Shown here: positions 9,028 through 17,942 of the stretch, piece by piece | How the letters are laid out: each line of letters starts with the position of its first letter | Position numbering within the stretch: the stretch's first letter is position 1 | NCBI GenBank assembly: GCA_030587525.1 | Contig: JAUQYW010000518.1 | Coordinates: 1 to 34,354, forward strand | Origin: Candidatus Sigynarchaeota archaeon | Lineage (GTDB): Archaea > Asgardarchaeota > Lokiarchaeia > Sigynarchaeales > Sigynarchaeaceae | Length of the DNA stretch: 34,354 bases | Direction of reading: 5' to 3' | Translations under genes and position numbers: made by a program | The notes under the pieces: model-generated | Database searches by the model: none | Seen by the model: the letters and a program-made list of their open reading frames with translations, nothing else | What the model was told of the DNA's origin: nothing

Positions 9028-10647
9028 GTGATCCACGTGCCCCAGCGTCCGAATATTCTTTTCATTATGAGCGATGACCACGCCTTCCACGCGATCTCGT
9101 GTTACACGCGGCCCGGCAGCCAGCGGCAGCAGATAAACTCGACGCCGAACCTCGATCGCATTGGCGACGAAGGCATGCGCTTCGAGAACTGCTTCTGCAC
9201 GAATTCGATATGCACCCCGAGTCGTGCCGTGATCCTCACGGGGAAGTACAACCACCACCCGCTCAACGGCGTGATGACTTTTTTGCCAATGGATAACACG
9301 CTCCCGACCGTGGCCAAGGACTTGCAAGCGGCAGGATATCAGACCGCAATCTTTGGCAAATGGCATCTGGGACTTGGCCCTGATCATTGCCCGACCGGCT
9401 TCGACGATTGGAAGGTCCTCCCCGGTCAAGGCGATTACTTCGATCCTGTGTTCCTCTTGAAGGACCCGGTAGTCCCTGGCGGGAAACCCGTGAAGGAAAC
9501 CGGCTACGCCACGGATCTCATCACGGATTTCACGATCGACTGGCTGAAACATCGTGACCAGCAGAAGCCCTTCTTTCTAATGTGCCATCACAAGGCACCG
9601 CACCGGCCATGGCTCGCCGACAAGAAGCATGCCAAGATGTTCAAGGACATGGATCTTCCACTTCCCGCGTCGTTCAACGACGATTACTCGTCATCACAAG
9701 CGAAAAAGAATGCACGGATGCGCATCGAGCGGGATTTCGATTCCGGAGACGTCAAGGTGATTCCACCAATCGGAACTGGTGTCAACGAGCGCCTTGCCGT
9801 CCCCGATCCCGCAAAGCTCAGTTCTTACGAGCTCGAGACATACGATCCCATCACGGAGGAGCCGACCGGGGAAATTATTCGGTTTTCCTCGTTGCAAGAA
9901 CGCAAGATCTGGCTATATCAGCGATACTTGAAGGATTACTTGCGTGTGGTAGCCGCGATCGACGATAACGTCGGGCGCTTGCTGGTTTGCCTCGAGAAGC
10001 AAGGAATCCTAGACAAGACGCTCATTATCTACACGAGTGACCAAGGCTTCTTCCTCGGTGACCATGGCTGGTATGATAAACGATTCATGCTAGAAGAATC
10101 GCTTCGCATGCCCTTCCTGGTTCGCTATCCTCCCGAAATCAAGCCCGGGATCGTGAACCATGACCTGGTCCTCAACGTTGATTTCGCCGAGACATGGCTC
10201 GATTTCGCGGGCGAGTCGATTCCACCCGAGATGCAAGGCCGGAGCATCCGACCTATCCTGCAAGGAAAGACGCCGTCAGATTGGCGCACGTCCATGTATT
10301 ACCGGTACTGGATGGACGGCGACGGCGCCCACGACACGACCGCGCACTATGGCATCCGCACGGTCGGGCAGAACCGGTCCGAAATGAAACTCATCTTCTA
10401 CTATGCCGACGGCATGGGCATCGCCGATTGCAACCAATGGCGGCCCAACAAGAGCAAGGGCGAGGTGGCGGTGCCTCATCCACGAGAATGGGAATGCTTC
10501 GACTTGCAGAAGGACCCGTTCGAGCTCAAGAACGTGTACAAGGACCCGAAGTACCAGCGTACCATCAATGCGCTGAAAAAAGAGCTGAGAAGCTTGCAAC
10601 TCCAGCTCGGTGATAAGCCATACAAGGACGAGCTTGATTCAAAATAA
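9028..10647 (+). CDS. Type I sulfatase (formylglycine-dependent)
   Basis: A 539-residue sulfatase. The N-terminal metal motif is PNILFIMSDDHA (Asp16, Asp17). The activation motif is CTPSR (Cys62 to Arg66), in which the cysteine must be oxidised to formylglycine. Further signatures are GKWHLG, HHKAPHRPW and the SDQGFFLGDHGWYDK metal/active-site block. Type I sulfatases hydrolyse sulfate esters, often on polysaccharides or glycans. No signal peptide is seen, so the protein looks intracellular. The start is a GTG that directly follows the TAA stop of the UroD-like gene and lies in the same frame, with no visible ribosome site, so translation probably depends on coupling. The 3' end overlaps the convergent PHP gene by 9 bases. 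No formylglycine-generating enzyme is present in the window. Confidence 0.93.
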   Translation: MIHVPQRPNILFIMSDDHAFHAISCYTRPGSQRQQINSTPNLDRIGDEGMRFENCFCTNSICTPSRAVILTGKYNHHPLNGVMTFLPMDNTLPTVAKDLQAAGYQTAIFGKWHLGLGPDHCPTGFDDWKVLPGQGDYFDPVFLLKDPVVPGGKPVKETGYATDLITDFTIDWLKHRDQQKPFFLMCHHKAPHRPWLADKKHAKMFKDMDLPLPASFNDDYSSSQAKKNARMRIERDFDSGDVKVIPPIGTGVNERLAVPDPAKLSSYELETYDPITEEPTGEIIRFSSLQERKIWLYQRYLKDYLRVVAAIDDNVGRLLVCLEKQGILDKTLIIYTSDQGFFLGDHGWYDKRFMLEESLRMPFLVRYPPEIKPGIVNHDLVLNVDFAETWLDFAGESIPPEMQGRSIRPILQGKTPSDWRTSMYYRYWMDGDGAHDTTAHYGIRTVGQNRSEMKLIFYYADGMGIADCNQWRPNKSKGEVAVPHPREWECFDLQKDPFELKNVYKDPKYQRTINALKKELRSLQLQLGDKPYKDELDSK

Positions 10648-11616
10648 CGACATCAGCACCCCTAGGGCCACCACTGTCACGACGAATGCAATGAGTAGTC
10701 TGCGATGCGTTCCCCACATGAGCGTAAGGCCTGCCCAGCCTAACCATGCCCAGCGCTTGATGAACGCTGACTTGTCCGGGTTCAGAATGAGCTTCCCTTT
10801 CTCCGGCCGGGGCATGGGCTTCGCGGGGTCATAATATACCATCGTTTTTCCTTCCTTCAGCGCTTTCATGACCCCTTCGACGCTACGTTCGTTACTGAGC
10901 ACTGCCGTGTACATGCGATGATGCTTCGCCGGGTCGTGCACGTCAGTACCCGCACCCGCGAACATGATCTTGCGATCCCGCTGTTGCTGGATGAACTCGA
11001 GGGCTTCCTCGTCGATGAAACCAAACCCGTTGTACACCTCCCATCCATCGATGCCCTGGTCGGCCAACCATTGTCTTGGAAATTTCTTGAGCACGTCGTA
11101 GAAATACCAGCTCTTGTGATTGAACTGCACCACGCCTCCTTCACGATGCGCGTGGTCAATCACTTTTTGAAGGGTCTTCCTCGTCGTCCACACGAGATTC
11201 GGCGAAGGAAATGGTGTTCGGACCCCGATGAGGTTCAAGTGGATGTTCAACGACGTGTACTCGGTTCCCGGGATCACGACAAACCATGGCGCGATCTCCG
11301 CAGCTGCTTCTTGACAAGCAAGGACTCCTTTCGTGGTGTTATGGTCGCTAACGACGACGCCGTCGTACCCGTTCGCGATTTCCCACTGGATCAACTGCCG
11401 GGGAGTTAATAGGCCATCGGATGCCATGGTGTGGGCGTGCATGTCAATCAAAAAAGCGTCAGCGGGAACCCAGTCTGGTCGAGATCGTGGATAGTTCACA
11501 TCCTCGGAGTTATAACCGTCATGATACTTGAAGTTCACCAGCACGGCGAATAAATATGAAAAAAATAGGTATACAAAGAGTCCGAGGCAAAAAAATGCCA
11601 ACCAGCTGAAATTCAT
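10639..11616 (-). CDS. Membrane-anchored PHP-family phosphoesterase
   Basis: A 325-residue protein with a hydrophobic N-terminal helix (about 5-28), a PHP domain and one or two hydrophobic segments at the C-terminus. Metal-binding PHP motifs are visible: DMHAHTMASDG (His60, His62, Asp67), SDHNT (Asp91, His92), GTEYTS (Glu119), NHKSW and GTDVHD. PHP proteins are metal-dependent phosphoesterases, for example histidinol-phosphatase and polymerase-associated or nucleotide 3'-5' phosphatases. The segment after the first helix (28-52) and both membrane ends are unusual, since most PHP enzymes are soluble. It is the last gene of a minus-strand operon, 29 bases after the 1358-residue ligase fusion. 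The domain is secure; the substrate is unknown. Confidence 0.88.
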   Translation of the reverse strand: MNFSWLAFFCLGLFVYLFFSYLFAVLVNFKYHDGYNSEDVNYPRSRPDWVPADAFLIDMHAHTMASDGLLTPRQLIQWEIANGYDGVVVSDHNTTKGVLACQEAAAEIAPWFVVIPGTEYTSLNIHLNLIGVRTPFPSPNLVWTTRKTLQKVIDHAHREGGVVQFNHKSWYFYDVLKKFPRQWLADQGIDGWEVYNGFGFIDEEALEFIQQQRDRKIMFAGAGTDVHDPAKHHRMYTAVLSNERSVEGVMKALKEGKTMVYYDPAKPMPRPEKGKLILNPDKSAFIKRWAWLGWAGLTLMWGTHRRLLIAFVVTVVALGVLMSLF

Positions 11617-11645
11617 AGCGATGCTCCCCCATTACTTGCATTTAC

Positions 11646-14600
11646 TTAGTCCGGGAAAATCGTGAAAAACAACGGTTCGGTCACCACGCGCTCGATCGCG
11701 ATTGCGTCGTCATCCTGGAAGAATTGGATTTCCAGCTTGCACAGGTGCGGGTAGTTTTTCGCCCGGGGTGGTTTCCACGTTATTGATTCGGGTTTTTTCT
11801 CCTTTCCTATCGCTATTTTAACGGTTTTAATGACCCTGTATTCTATTCCGTCGACAATCTCCATGAGCTTGGCCTTACAACTCCCGAGGTTGATGTCCAT
11901 GCGCGTTTCCATCTCGATCTTGACTTGATCAACGTGTGCCGTGATTTCGTGAACCCGATCGAGATTTTTCAGTTTTCCGTAAAAATACACGTCGACTTTA
12001 TTTCCTGGTGAAGCGTCCACGGGCAAAACTTGGCGCACGAGATTCTTGATCTTGTTGAAATCGGCGATCTCGACGAGAAAGTCTACCACTATGACGTTCG
12101 ACCGGATCGCGTTGAGTGGCACCTGGACATTCTCGAGTTCAAGGTGCTGGATCTCGTTACCTTTGAGCTTGATCTTTCTTTCAGCAAGCACGTGGCTTAC
12201 TTCGCCAATGTCGATTGCCATCGCTGACACGTGGCAAGCTACTTCTTGTTTGCTGTCATTCATGATGTCAAAGATCAAGGTTGCCTTGTCAAGTCCTTCC
12301 ATGGTATCCAACTTCGCGTGGGAGATGACGAAGGTGGGTCCCCGGGCAATGATGGAGACGATCTTCTTCTGTTCCTTGATGGTCATACCCGAGCTATCCT
12401 TGATCTTGAGAAACATGTTCTCGCTGGGAACCGGCGTGAGGCCTTGGAATGGCACGCGGAAGGGTGCAAGGGCCCGGTTCGATCCCTCGCTAGCCACGGT
12501 AAAATCTGCCGTGACTTTTGTGCCCTGGCAACTCGCTTCGATGCTGATCGCAACTGGATTCACAATGCTCTTCAAGTCTAGCTCTAAATCGAACGCGACA
12601 TCCATCCCCGGATAAATGGTGCTAGATAAGAGGTCGATTTTTTTCCATGAGATCTGAGAGCTCGTTGTGAACCTGGCGAGCTCGAAATCGCTGTAGATTG
12701 CCTGACCGACCAGCGTGTTGCCCTTGTAAACCTGGAGTACGACGTGGAACGGGGCGGTGGGTTTCCAGCCCTTGAATTGTTTCGCTTGGTCTATCGTCAA
12801 CGTAAACGTGGACGTTTCCCCGGAAAGCCGGTACCTGTCATTCAAGACGACCATGAATTCCCGCCGTGCATTCACGAGAAAAGCCAGCATCTTTAAGGGT
12901 TCATCGTCGTCAATGATGCCCTTTTTTTTCATAGTATATTGGACAACGATTTTTTCCCCGGGCGCGACCAGCTTTGGCGATTGCAATCGCGTCGTGATTT
13001 CTAGCTTTTTACTCGCGGCACCGAGCTGTTCTATGAATGGAACCGCAAGAGGTTTTTGTATCGTGGCTGGTTGCTTGGCTGCATCTTGCGAAAGCAGCGT
13101 CGCCATCCGTTCCTGGTCAGTCTTGATCCCTTGCGCTGCTGGTGATGATGCCGCGGAATTCGCAGGCGGTGCAGGGCTCGTAGTTGTCACCTTGGCACGT
13201 TGCGCCGGCTTCTTTTCCACGGGAACTTGCACCTTGGGAGTGTGACTTTCGACCTTTTTCACAACCGGGGCATTATTGGCCTGTTTAGGCTTGGGAGAAG
13301 TTACTGGGGGTTGTTTAACTTCCGCCGTGACGTTCTTGGAAAAGTCGAGAGTTCGCACGAGCCCGTACTTGTCCTCGGCCACGGTGGCTGGAGGCGCGGA
13401 AGCCGGGCTCTTTTGCTTCGGCCAGAAATCGCCTTTTTTCTCGCCCGGTCTTGCCACGGAGGGTGGTACCTTGTCTTCCGGGATATCGAGCGTGATATCC
13501 TCGATTTCATGGCGGGCAATGACTTTTTCATTAAGAAGCACCGCGAGGCGCAGCACGATTTCCCGCTCCTTCCATGCTGCTTGTGGAACGAGCTTGAAAG
13601 AATAATTCTCCTGGTCCTTGACCTTGATGCTGCGTGTTTCTTCGTGCAAGATCGTTTTCAAGTCGCCGGAAAGCACCTGGAATTTCAAATCGAGAATAAT
13701 GTAGGCATCTGGGATGTTATTTCCCGTCGTGGCGATCTTATACTTCACTTCGAGCTTCTCCGCTGCCTCGACCTTCTTTCGCTTGAACTCCGACGTGATA
13801 GCATACTTCGGCAACAATTCTATCCTGAACGAGTTGGAATAGGTGGAAAAGTCCTTGTGTTCCTTGATGACAAACTTGAGCCGGCACTGCTTGTTTCCCA
13901 CGAACAAGTCTTGGCTCGGCGAAAGCGGGAAATCCTTGTTCGTTAATATCATTGCGGTGTTTGAAATGACCCGGAGCCGCTTGAAACTCGTCGCGAGCAC
14001 GATCTCCGATTTTTTCTGGGTTTCTATGAGCTGCTGGATGGCGAGGATTTCGACACGCCGGGGTGGCCCGCTTGCAGACGCGATGAACTTCAGCTTGTAA
14101 GGAATGGGGCCGGTGGTCTTTATTTGCGATTCGGAAACTTCCACGCCGAGCCCGGTAATGGCTGTATTCATTTCTGGTGTCGGGGTGACCGTGCTTGGCT
14201 CTTCCGTGGGTGTCGTGGCTCTTGTTGAAGACGCCACGCCCCATTCATCCACGAGCGGGTCACTGATCAATATCGGGTCGCCGGTGCAATAGGTGGTCTG
14301 AAACGTCTTGAACGGGGGCAAGTATTGCCCGGGATCTCCCCCGTTTCGTTCGTAGAGATACAGCAAATAATCTGCAAGAGCAACCGGTGCCCTTACCTTT
14401 TCATTGCCTTCGATGGACAAGTGAAGAGGGGCGACAATTTCCTCCAGGCCAAGCTCCGAGATCTCTTGTTTCAAGAAAAAGAGCATGCTGGCTGCTGCTT
14501 GAAACAACTTGCCGTTCTGTTTTCCCGTTTGAGGGTCCTCGTTGTAGGTCATCCCGAACTCTGTGGGAAGCAAGGTATCGGGCGTGAATTTTCCATGTAA

Positions 14601-15722
14601 CCCGAACAGCACAGCTTTTTCCCGGTTTGCTATCAAGACAGAGGACATAACGGATGGAATACCCTCGCCTTTTTCAATGAGACGCTTCGCTTTCAAGCAC
14701 AATGCTTCGATCAAGGCAACGATAGCAAGTCGTCGGGAGAGGGATAATTGCGTGTCGAATACGCGCAGCTCGATAGTACCGTATGCCGTGAACGGGTTCA
14801 TATCCACGAACCGGTCATCTGGAGGCTTCCGGCGCACGATCTCGCAAAAAGCTTCGTGGTCCAAGGTTTCCAACGGCGGGATGTAGGTTTCCTTGTCGAC
14901 TGGACCCATTTGTGCCTTGTTATGGAAGAGTCGAAGGCTGCGCGTGCAATCCTTCCCGAGAATTTGAAGCCCGGCTGCATCTTCGGTTAGCTTCACCGTG
15001 CCTGTGGGTTTCTTGTTGAGCAACGGCGAGTTTACCGTGAGTGCGATGAGTTGGGGAATGAAATTCCTGATCAACAAGTAAACGGCGAGCTTCAAAGCCG
15101 GATCGTCGATGCCGATATGGTAGTGTTCGCCGTACGTGACCCCGCTCAAGTATTCTTTTTCGATGGGATTCAAGCCTAGTGGCAATACCCAGTATCCTGC
15201 CGGCAATGATCGTGCAAGAGCCGTGTTCAAGAGCACGTTCAACCACGCGAATTCCAGCATGCCCGTGGCTGGTGGCGTCACGAGTTCCATAATCCACGTG
15301 ACTTGGCTGATGTTCGGATCGGGGCCAATCGCGTTGATATGGAACACGCGTCCGAGCGTTTTGTATTCAATCTCGATGTACGGCAGCTGGCGGCCTTGCT
15401 TTTCCTTCGTGACCTTCCGCACGCCAATTATTCGTTGCCGTATCTCGACCGGGAGGAATTCCATGCATCGTTTAAATACCACTTCAATGGTATCGAAGAT
15501 AGCATTCCATATCCTTATCAGTTCTTCGCCCCGCAAAATCTCGCCGTTCCCGTTCACGATCTGTAGCTCGATTTCGCTGCCAATCGGCACGGGAAGCTCT
15601 GTCGCGGGAATGTTCATAGAGATGAACGTCTCTTTCAATTTATCGATCTTTCGAGCCGATCCAACAACTATTTTCCTTGTTCCTTGAGATCTATGCACAT
15701 CGATATCTCTTAAAATTATCAT
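11646..15722 (-). CDS. GCS2-like carboxylate-amine ligase fused to beta-sandwich repeats
   Basis: A 1358-residue fusion. Residues about 45-475 match the glutamate-cysteine ligase 2 (glutamine-synthetase-fold) family: GSEIELQ (48-54), a WIMELVTPPATG block (143-154), HYHIGID (200-206), GTVKLTEDAAG, and GTIELRVFDTQ (315-325), which fits the family's GTxExRxxDxQ signature. Such enzymes join a carboxylate to an amine using ATP, as in gamma-glutamylcysteine synthesis or peptide tailing. A Thr/Pro linker (about 495-540) leads to two beta-sandwich domains (about 540-790). A Pro/Ala/Lys-rich, probably disordered stretch follows (about 790-930), then about four more Ig-like beta domains to the C-terminus. 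There is no signal peptide or TM helix, so it is probably cytosolic. The ATG is at 15720-15722, 30 bases after the small upstream gene. A ligase with a long beta-domain array suggests a tethered or protein-directed enzyme. The ligase family is likely; the substrate is unknown. Confidence 0.75.
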   Translation of the reverse strand: MIILRDIDVHRSQGTRKIVVGSARKIDKLKETFISMNIPATELPVPIGSEIELQIVNGNGEILRGEELIRIWNAIFDTIEVVFKRCMEFLPVEIRQRIIGVRKVTKEKQGRQLPYIEIEYKTLGRVFHINAIGPDPNISQVTWIMELVTPPATGMLEFAWLNVLLNTALARSLPAGYWVLPLGLNPIEKEYLSGVTYGEHYHIGIDDPALKLAVYLLIRNFIPQLIALTVNSPLLNKKPTGTVKLTEDAAGLQILGKDCTRSLRLFHNKAQMGPVDKETYIPPLETLDHEAFCEIVRRKPPDDRFVDMNPFTAYGTIELRVFDTQLSLSRRLAIVALIEALCLKAKRLIEKGEGIPSVMSSVLIANREKAVLFGLHGKFTPDTLLPTEFGMTYNEDPQTGKQNGKLFQAAASMLFFLKQEISELGLEEIVAPLHLSIEGNEKVRAPVALADYLLYLYERNGGDPGQYLPPFKTFQTTYCTGDPILISDPLVDEWGVASSTRATTPTEEPSTVTPTPEMNTAITGLGVEVSESQIKTTGPIPYKLKFIASASGPPRRVEILAIQQLIETQKKSEIVLATSFKRLRVISNTAMILTNKDFPLSPSQDLFVGNKQCRLKFVIKEHKDFSTYSNSFRIELLPKYAITSEFKRKKVEAAEKLEVKYKIATTGNNIPDAYIILDLKFQVLSGDLKTILHEETRSIKVKDQENYSFKLVPQAAWKEREIVLRLAVLLNEKVIARHEIEDITLDIPEDKVPPSVARPGEKKGDFWPKQKSPASAPPATVAEDKYGLVRTLDFSKNVTAEVKQPPVTSPKPKQANNAPVVKKVESHTPKVQVPVEKKPAQRAKVTTTSPAPPANSAASSPAAQGIKTDQERMATLLSQDAAKQPATIQKPLAVPFIEQLGAASKKLEITTRLQSPKLVAPGEKIVVQYTMKKKGIIDDDEPLKMLAFLVNARREFMVVLNDRYRLSGETSTFTLTIDQAKQFKGWKPTAPFHVVLQVYKGNTLVGQAIYSDFELARFTTSSQISWKKIDLLSSTIYPGMDVAFDLELDLKSIVNPVAISIEASCQGTKVTADFTVASEGSNRALAPFRVPFQGLTPVPSENMFLKIKDSSGMTIKEQKKIVSIIARGPTFVISHAKLDTMEGLDKATLIFDIMNDSKQEVACHVSAMAIDIGEVSHVLAERKIKLKGNEIQHLELENVQVPLNAIRSNVIVVDFLVEIADFNKIKNLVRQVLPVDASPGNKVDVYFYGKLKNLDRVHEITAHVDQVKIEMETRMDINLGSCKAKLMEIVDGIEYRVIKTVKIAIGKEKKPESITWKPPRAKNYPHLCKLEIQFFQDDDAIAIERVVTEPLFFTIFPD

Positions 15723-15752
15723 GAACGCTGATTTTCGGACGACGATTCCGTT

Positions 15753-16085
15753 CTATTTAGTCAATTCATCGCTCGTATGTGAAGGCATTGCAGCACGTTT
15801 TTGCATCTCGTCCTTGCTATCTTTAATTGCGCCTTGAAGATGCTGCTTTAAAGACTCGATGCCCAATCTCCACTCTCGTGACTCTATATCAAGGCTGAAA
15901 TATTCATGAAGTTTATCATCGAGAAAAATAATTGCTCGATTGGCTATATCAATCATTTGCATTAATTCATCGCTCGTTAACTCGCTATATCGCTTGTTTT
16001 TCGATTCTTCAAGAGGATCAAACATTCCATACACAGTCGTGGTTAGATCCTTCAGGTCAGGATGGGATTTGATTTCAATAGGCAT
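15753..16085 (-). CDS. Small helical protein, first gene of the ligase operon
   Basis: A 110-residue protein from the ATG at 16083-16085 (MPIEIKSHPDL). The frame can extend to a GTG at 16097 and another ATG lies between. I chose 16085 because GGAG sits six bases upstream of it and a TATA-like stretch lies about 30 bases upstream. It is mostly helical and charged, with no cysteines, TM segments or recognisable motif. The middle (SELTSDELMQMIDIANRAI) looks like a helical hairpin. It lies 30 bases upstream of the large ligase gene and on the same strand, so it is probably co-transcribed. I do not recognise the family. Confidence 0.55.
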   Translation of the reverse strand: MPIEIKSHPDLKDLTTTVYGMFDPLEESKNKRYSELTSDELMQMIDIANRAIIFLDDKLHEYFSLDIESREWRLGIESLKQHLQGAIKDSKDEMQKRAAMPSHTSDELTK

Positions 16086-16097
16086 TATCATCTCCAC

Positions 16098-16450
16098 TAA
16101 GGGAAACTAATTAATAAATCTAAAAGGTTCGACATTATTTCTACCTTCACGTTTAACCCGTCCATCGAACTCGCGTGACCTCGGGGACTATCATGTACCC
16201 CGTAGATTTGATGACGTGCCATGCCAGCAATCGGGCATGGTTTCTTGGAAATTGACCGAAAAGGCAAAAAGGAGGCAAGCGGATGGCATCACGTGAACCT
16301 CCCATGATTCAAGCGATGTCAACCGGCCTCCAAGAAGATTCTTCTTCCATGGCGTTTTGACCAATTTTTTACCGAGTAGTTGCGACTGTTGATTTTTCAA
16401 AAAACAATTAAAGGTGCAAATTGATGGTCACTTAGTGAAAATGTTTTTTT
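16098..16450. other. Intergenic stretch, no convincing gene
   Basis: This 350-base AT-rich stretch holds a TATA-like TTTATTAATTA read on the minus strand (around 16110-16120), suitable for the ligase operon. A 25-codon plus-strand frame (16282-16359) follows a good AAAGGAGG-like site, but its peptide shows nothing recognisable. A 69-codon minus-strand frame (16191-16400) has no protein-like character. Confidence 0.4.
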
Positions 16451-16793
16451 ATGGCCGCGCATCGAGATCTATTCTATTCAAATGACGAGGCGGATCGAAC
16501 CATGGGAACGGTAATCATCGAATACGAGGGGCGGGTGCTCGCCACGGTGGACGAGCGAATCGAAAAATTGGATATATCTCAAAAACCAGGCATCACGAGC
16601 ACCTCGCGCATCACGGGAATCGACCGTCTCGTGAAGTTGAAAAAATTGGATCTGAAAAACAACCAGATCCAGTAGATCGGGGGTCATCGGTTTCGTTGCG
16701 CGAGCCCCCATCGTGGCGACCGTGGCTGGCTTCTTGATCGTCTTAGTCATTCTCTGGGTCTCGTTCGGTACACTCATGAGGAAAAATGCGTAA
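16451..16793 (+). pseudogene. Decayed leucine-rich-repeat/TM protein, frameshifted
   Basis: The first frame (16451-16675, 74 residues) ends in leucine-rich-repeat sequence: LDISQKPGITSTS, then RLVKLKKLDLKNNQIQ, fitting LxxLxLxxNxI. It then stops at TAG. From 16680 a different frame, ending at the TAA at 16791-16793, encodes a clean transmembrane helix (APIVATVAGFLIVLVILWVS) with a basic end (LMRKNA). A repeat domain plus a membrane anchor is a sensible single protein, so I read this as one gene shortened by deletion and broken by a frameshift. It could instead be a short LRR peptide and an unrelated small membrane peptide. No partner gene is nearby. Confidence 0.5.
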
Positions 16794-16842
16794 ATACTTG
16801 AGTTCATAAGTTATTGAGATCTACTTTTTTTCACGACGTAAC

Positions 16843-16886
16843 GGCCAATTATACGATGTTATTAGGCCAATTATACGATGTTATTA
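16843..16886. repeat. Perfect tandem duplication of a 22-base unit
   Basis: The unit GGCCAATTATACGATGTTATTA (22 bases, written here in two parts: GGCCAATTATAC and GATGTTATTA) occurs at 16843-16864 and again at 16865-16886 without a gap. It lies in noncoding sequence just after the LRR/TM remnant. Two copies only, so it is not an array. Confidence 0.95.
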
Positions 16887-17309
16887 GAGCATTAAAATCC
16901 TAAGTTGGTGACTACACTAGCGATGATTTATCCGTAGGACTTAAAGAGTCTCGTGGTTTGGTTGGAGCCTACGGCTCGGCACGAGTGCTACCCCGTGCTA
17001 TCGTGAATGCGATGTCGTGGAAGAACCGTGTCACCGAACACGTCCCGTGCTAGTCTGTGTAGTCTGTGCAGTATCAATTGAAGCTCACGACTCTCGCCTC
17101 TCCTGCATCGCTTGCATCTCTTACCGCTCTTGAAGAATTGAAGAAAACATTTTGCGAGCTGGAATCAATTCCCCCATACATAACGCGCAAATAATAAATA
17201 ATATCGTAAGGCACCTGGGCTTTCGTCACTTCGAAACTTTCAGCCAGCCGAATGAGCAACTTGATTAAGTTTCTCGCGTCATTCAAAATACCGAAGAGGT
17301 AGAAAACAC
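16887..17309. other. Noncoding stretch with nested hairpin and short repeats
   Basis: No convincing gene. A nested inverted repeat lies at 16950-16985: outer arms CTCGTG/CACGAG (16950-16955, 16980-16985) and inner arms GAGCC/GGCTC (16965-16969, 16973-16977) round a TAC loop. CCCGTGCTA occurs twice further on, and AGTCTGTG twice close together. A minus-strand frame of 88 codons (17074-17340) contains one helix-like stretch but overlaps the start of the next gene, so it may only be a gene remnant. The hairpin could be a structured RNA or debris of a mobile element. Confidence 0.4.
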
Positions 17310-17825
17310 ATGATTGAAAAAGAATTCCAGCTAGATCCAAAAATCGTCCAAGAGGCGCTCAAGGCAGTTCCGAGGTTCATGCAAGAGGTCGAAACGGCCA
17401 CGATCAAGCCCATTCAAAATGCTTTTGTCGAGTGGTTCCAGTCCAACAGCCCGCCGCTCGAAAAGCTGGCATCGTTCAAGGCGGTGGAACAAGCATTCGT
17501 ATCGATTGTCACCGCGCAGATCAAATCCAAGGAACAGTTGCGAGAATTAATGAAGACCGGTGCTGGCCCCAAAACTGACATGGAGAAGCAATTCACGGAG
17601 TACTGGCAATTGTTCGAGGAGATGGTGCTTACCAAGTGCAAGATTCTCGCCTGGGAAGCCGCGGGGAAGGGGCGGCCCGACGCGTACGCCAAGCTCCTCA
17701 GCGACAAGCTAGCCTTGGTAGCGATAATGGATGAAATTAGCGATCCTGGCAGGCTGTCTAGTATTGTTGCCGATGAAATCCTCAAACTCTTCAACGAACT
17801 CAAGAAATTGGCACCAAAGAAATAG
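17310..17825 (+). CDS. Helical protein of unknown function
   Basis: A 171-residue protein, almost entirely alpha-helical and charged, with no TM helix or signal peptide. It starts at ATG 17310 with GAGGTAG a few bases upstream. A conserved-looking core includes KQFTEYWQLFEEMVLTKCKI (about 92-111) and the C-terminal helix ends LKKLAPKK. I do not recognise the family. It converges on the Cdc48-N/vWA gene with about 115 bases between the two stops. The codon pattern matches its neighbours, so it is probably a real gene. Confidence 0.6.
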   Translation: MIEKEFQLDPKIVQEALKAVPRFMQEVETATIKPIQNAFVEWFQSNSPPLEKLASFKAVEQAFVSIVTAQIKSKEQLRELMKTGAGPKTDMEKQFTEYWQLFEEMVLTKCKILAWEAAGKGRPDAYAKLLSDKLALVAIMDEISDPGRLSSIVADEILKLFNELKKLAPKK

Positions 17826-17838
17826 AACGATGTAACAC

Positions 17839-17866
17839 GAGTGATCACTCATATTCTTTTGTTTTA
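17839..17866 (+). terminator. Palindrome followed by T-rich tract
   Basis: A perfect 12-base palindrome, GAGTGATCACTC (17839-17850), is followed by ATATTCTTTTGTTTT. It lies 14 bases after the stop of the helical-protein gene. The T-rich part suits archaeal termination. The palindrome alone could also be a protein-binding site. Confidence 0.4.
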
Positions 17867-17942
17867 ATATCCATTTCAATGCGTGGATCATCCAGAATTT
17901 AAAGTGGAAAGTATGCTAGCTCTGGCCTCCCGATCATACTTT

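Noticed and set aside
12470..12500. GGTTCGATCC-like tRNA T-arm motif
   Set aside because: It lies inside the ligase-fusion coding region with no acceptor stem or anticodon arm around it. No tRNA was found in the window.
17074..17340. Minus-strand frame of 88 codons
   Set aside because: It has one helix-like stretch but overlaps the start of the next gene, lacks a ribosome site and matches no family I know. At most it is a gene remnant.
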